6,470 bases of DNA from an uncultured Dorea sp. (GTDB lineage Bacteria > Bacillota > Clostridia > Lachnospirales > Lachnospiraceae): NCBI GenBank assembly GCA_948844705.1, contig CAQNVT010000016.1, positions 1 to 6,470 on the forward strand, in the 5' to 3' direction. The number at the start of each line of letters is the position of its first letter. The first letter of the stretch is position 1. This document shows positions 5,430 to 6,470 of the stretch, one piece after another. The notes under the pieces were generated by a model. It was not told the origin of the DNA, searched no databases, and saw only the letters and a program-made list of their open reading frames with translations. Both the position numbers and the translations under genes were made by a program.

Positions 5430-6406
5430 CTATACTTCAAATATCAGGTCTCCGTAGGACGGCATCGGCCATGCCTCCTTATCTACGATCATCTCAAGCT
5501 TATCCACCGGCGAACGCAGAGCTTCCATTGCAGGCATCACAGAAAAATGATAGAACCTTGCCTGCTCCTCTCCCTCCTCCATGGCTACCGCCTGATTTTC
5601 GGCATCCTTAAGCTTCTCCAGGGCATCCTTCATCTCCTTAAGAAGCTCTGATACCTCCTTTAACATGTCCTGCTGCACGGAAGCATCCGCGCCTGCCTCC
5701 TTCACCGCAATTACAGTATCCGCAAGAACTTTCGTATATTTTACGACCGCGGGGACGAACTGCTTGCTTGCCATATCGATCATTGTACGGGCTTCGATAT
5801 TGATCGCCTTTGCATAGTTTTCAAATTTGATCTCCGCACGAGACTTAAGCTCTGCGCGGGTAAATACCTTAAATTTTTCAAACATGGCGATCGACTTTTT
5901 CGTCGTAAGCGCCGGGATCGCCTCCACCATGGAGCGCAGGTTCGGAAGACCGCGCCTTTCAGCCTCCTTCACCCACTCCCCGGAATATCCGTTCCCGTTG
6001 AACACGATCCTCTGGTGGCGGGTGGCATATTCCTTAATTAAATCATGCAGCGCTTTATCAAAATCCTCCGCATTCTCCAGTACATCGCAGGCCTCGGAAA
6101 ATGCCTCCGCAACAATCGTATTAAGCACGACATTCGGACCTGCCACGGAATCTCTTGAACCGACCATACGGAACTCAAACTTATTGCCGGTAAACGCAAA
6201 AGGAGAAGTCCGGTTGCGGTCCGTAGCATCCTTTGCAAGGTCGGGAAGCGTCCTGACACCCGTATCAAGCGTTCCGCTTTTAATACTGTGAGTTGCAGAG
6301 CCTGTACTGATCAGCTGCTCCAGCACGTCCTCCAGCTGCTCTCCCAGAAACACGGATATAATTGCCGGAGGAGCCTCATTAGATCCCAGCCTGTGGTCAT
6401 TTCCCG
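5430..6406 (-). CDS. glnN: Glutamine synthetase type III, C-terminal 324 residues (5' end missing)
   Basis: The enzyme joins ammonia to glutamate using ATP to give glutamine, the main entry of ammonium into metabolism. The visible part begins GNDHRLGSNEAPPAIISVFL and contains RNRTSPFAFTGNKFEFRMVGS, both characteristic of the GSIII (GlnN) family rather than GSI. The helical C-terminal region specific to GSIII follows and the end, ...GDLIFEV, looks natural. GSIII proteins are roughly 700 residues, so a little under half is present. The frame is open from 6404 to the stop at 5430; the GTG at 6353 is an internal Val, not a start. It is broken only because the contig ends: bases beyond 6406 are adapter. 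It precedes a HAAS-like membrane protein gene by 14 bases. The promoter and any ammonium control lie outside the window. Confidence 0.96.
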
Positions 6407-6470
6407 GATCGGAAGAGCGTCGTGTAGGGAAAGAGTGTAGATCTCGGTGGTCGCCGTATCATTAAAAAAA
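6407..6470. other. Illumina adapter sequence plus poly-A (artefact)
   Basis: Positions 6407-6463 match, to my memory base for base, the reverse complement of the Illumina universal (P5) adapter, beginning GATCGGAAGAGCG and ending GCCGTATCATT. Seven A bases follow, as often seen when a read passes the end of a short insert. The glnN frame makes GSIII sense up to 6404 and not beyond. These 64 bases are synthetic and should be trimmed. Confidence 0.98.

Noticed and set aside
5430..6353. A complete 307-residue glutamine synthetase starting at GTG 6353
   Set aside because: The frame continues upstream with GSIII-typical residues (NEAPPAIIS) to 6404, so the GTG is an internal Val and the gene is simply cut by the contig end.
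6407..6463. Palindromes and GC-rich motifs at the right end as regulatory sites
   Set aside because: They belong to the Illumina adapter sequence.

Overview
The window looks like chromosomal DNA from a Gram-positive, moderate-GC Clostridia member, most likely Lachnospiraceae. The signs are strong AGGAGG/GGAGG ribosome binding sites, a type III glutamine synthetase, a GGDEF protein, an rdgB-phosphoesterase gene pair like Bacillus ysnA-ysnB, and an esterase that resembles Est1E of Butyrivibrio (resemblance recalled, not searched). All recognised protein genes lie on the minus strand, so the layout below reads from high to low coordinates.

Right end: positions 6407-6470 are not biological. They match the Illumina universal adapter followed by a short poly-A. 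The contig really ends at about 6406, inside a type III glutamine synthetase gene (glnN, C-terminal 324 residues). It is followed 14 bases later by a small two-helix membrane protein with an N-terminal DUF1700/HAAS-like domain. A perfect 13-bp hairpin terminator closes this unit.

Middle: the 270 bases between the membrane protein and a cytosolic HAMP-like/PAS-like/GGDEF diguanylate cyclase hold no protein gene but are structured. There is a promoter for the cyclase (minus). There is also a divergent plus-strand promoter preceded by phased T-tracts, a short stem-loop, a 30-base AU-rich linker with two C-rich motifs, and the terminator hairpin with a CUCCC loop. Together these look like an undescribed small RNA of about 90 nt. 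Downstream of the cyclase is a 58-residue Asn/Ser-rich protein (3369-3545) made of eight N-x-x-N-Q/K pentads. It has a perfect ribosome binding site, a promoter resembling the sporulation sigma-G consensus, and its own hairpin.

Left half: a compact run of a THUMP/UPF0020 RNA methyltransferase, rdgB and a metallophosphoesterase, with gaps of 8 and 1 bases. An alpha/beta-hydrolase of the feruloyl/cinnamoyl esterase type follows, starting at TTG. Then comes an exact-consensus promoter driving a tRNA-Pro(UGG)-tRNA-Gly unit that runs off the left edge.

The best candidates for something new are the C-rich small RNA at 4852-4940 and the pentad-repeat protein at 3369-3545. The rest is ordinary housekeeping and signalling content.
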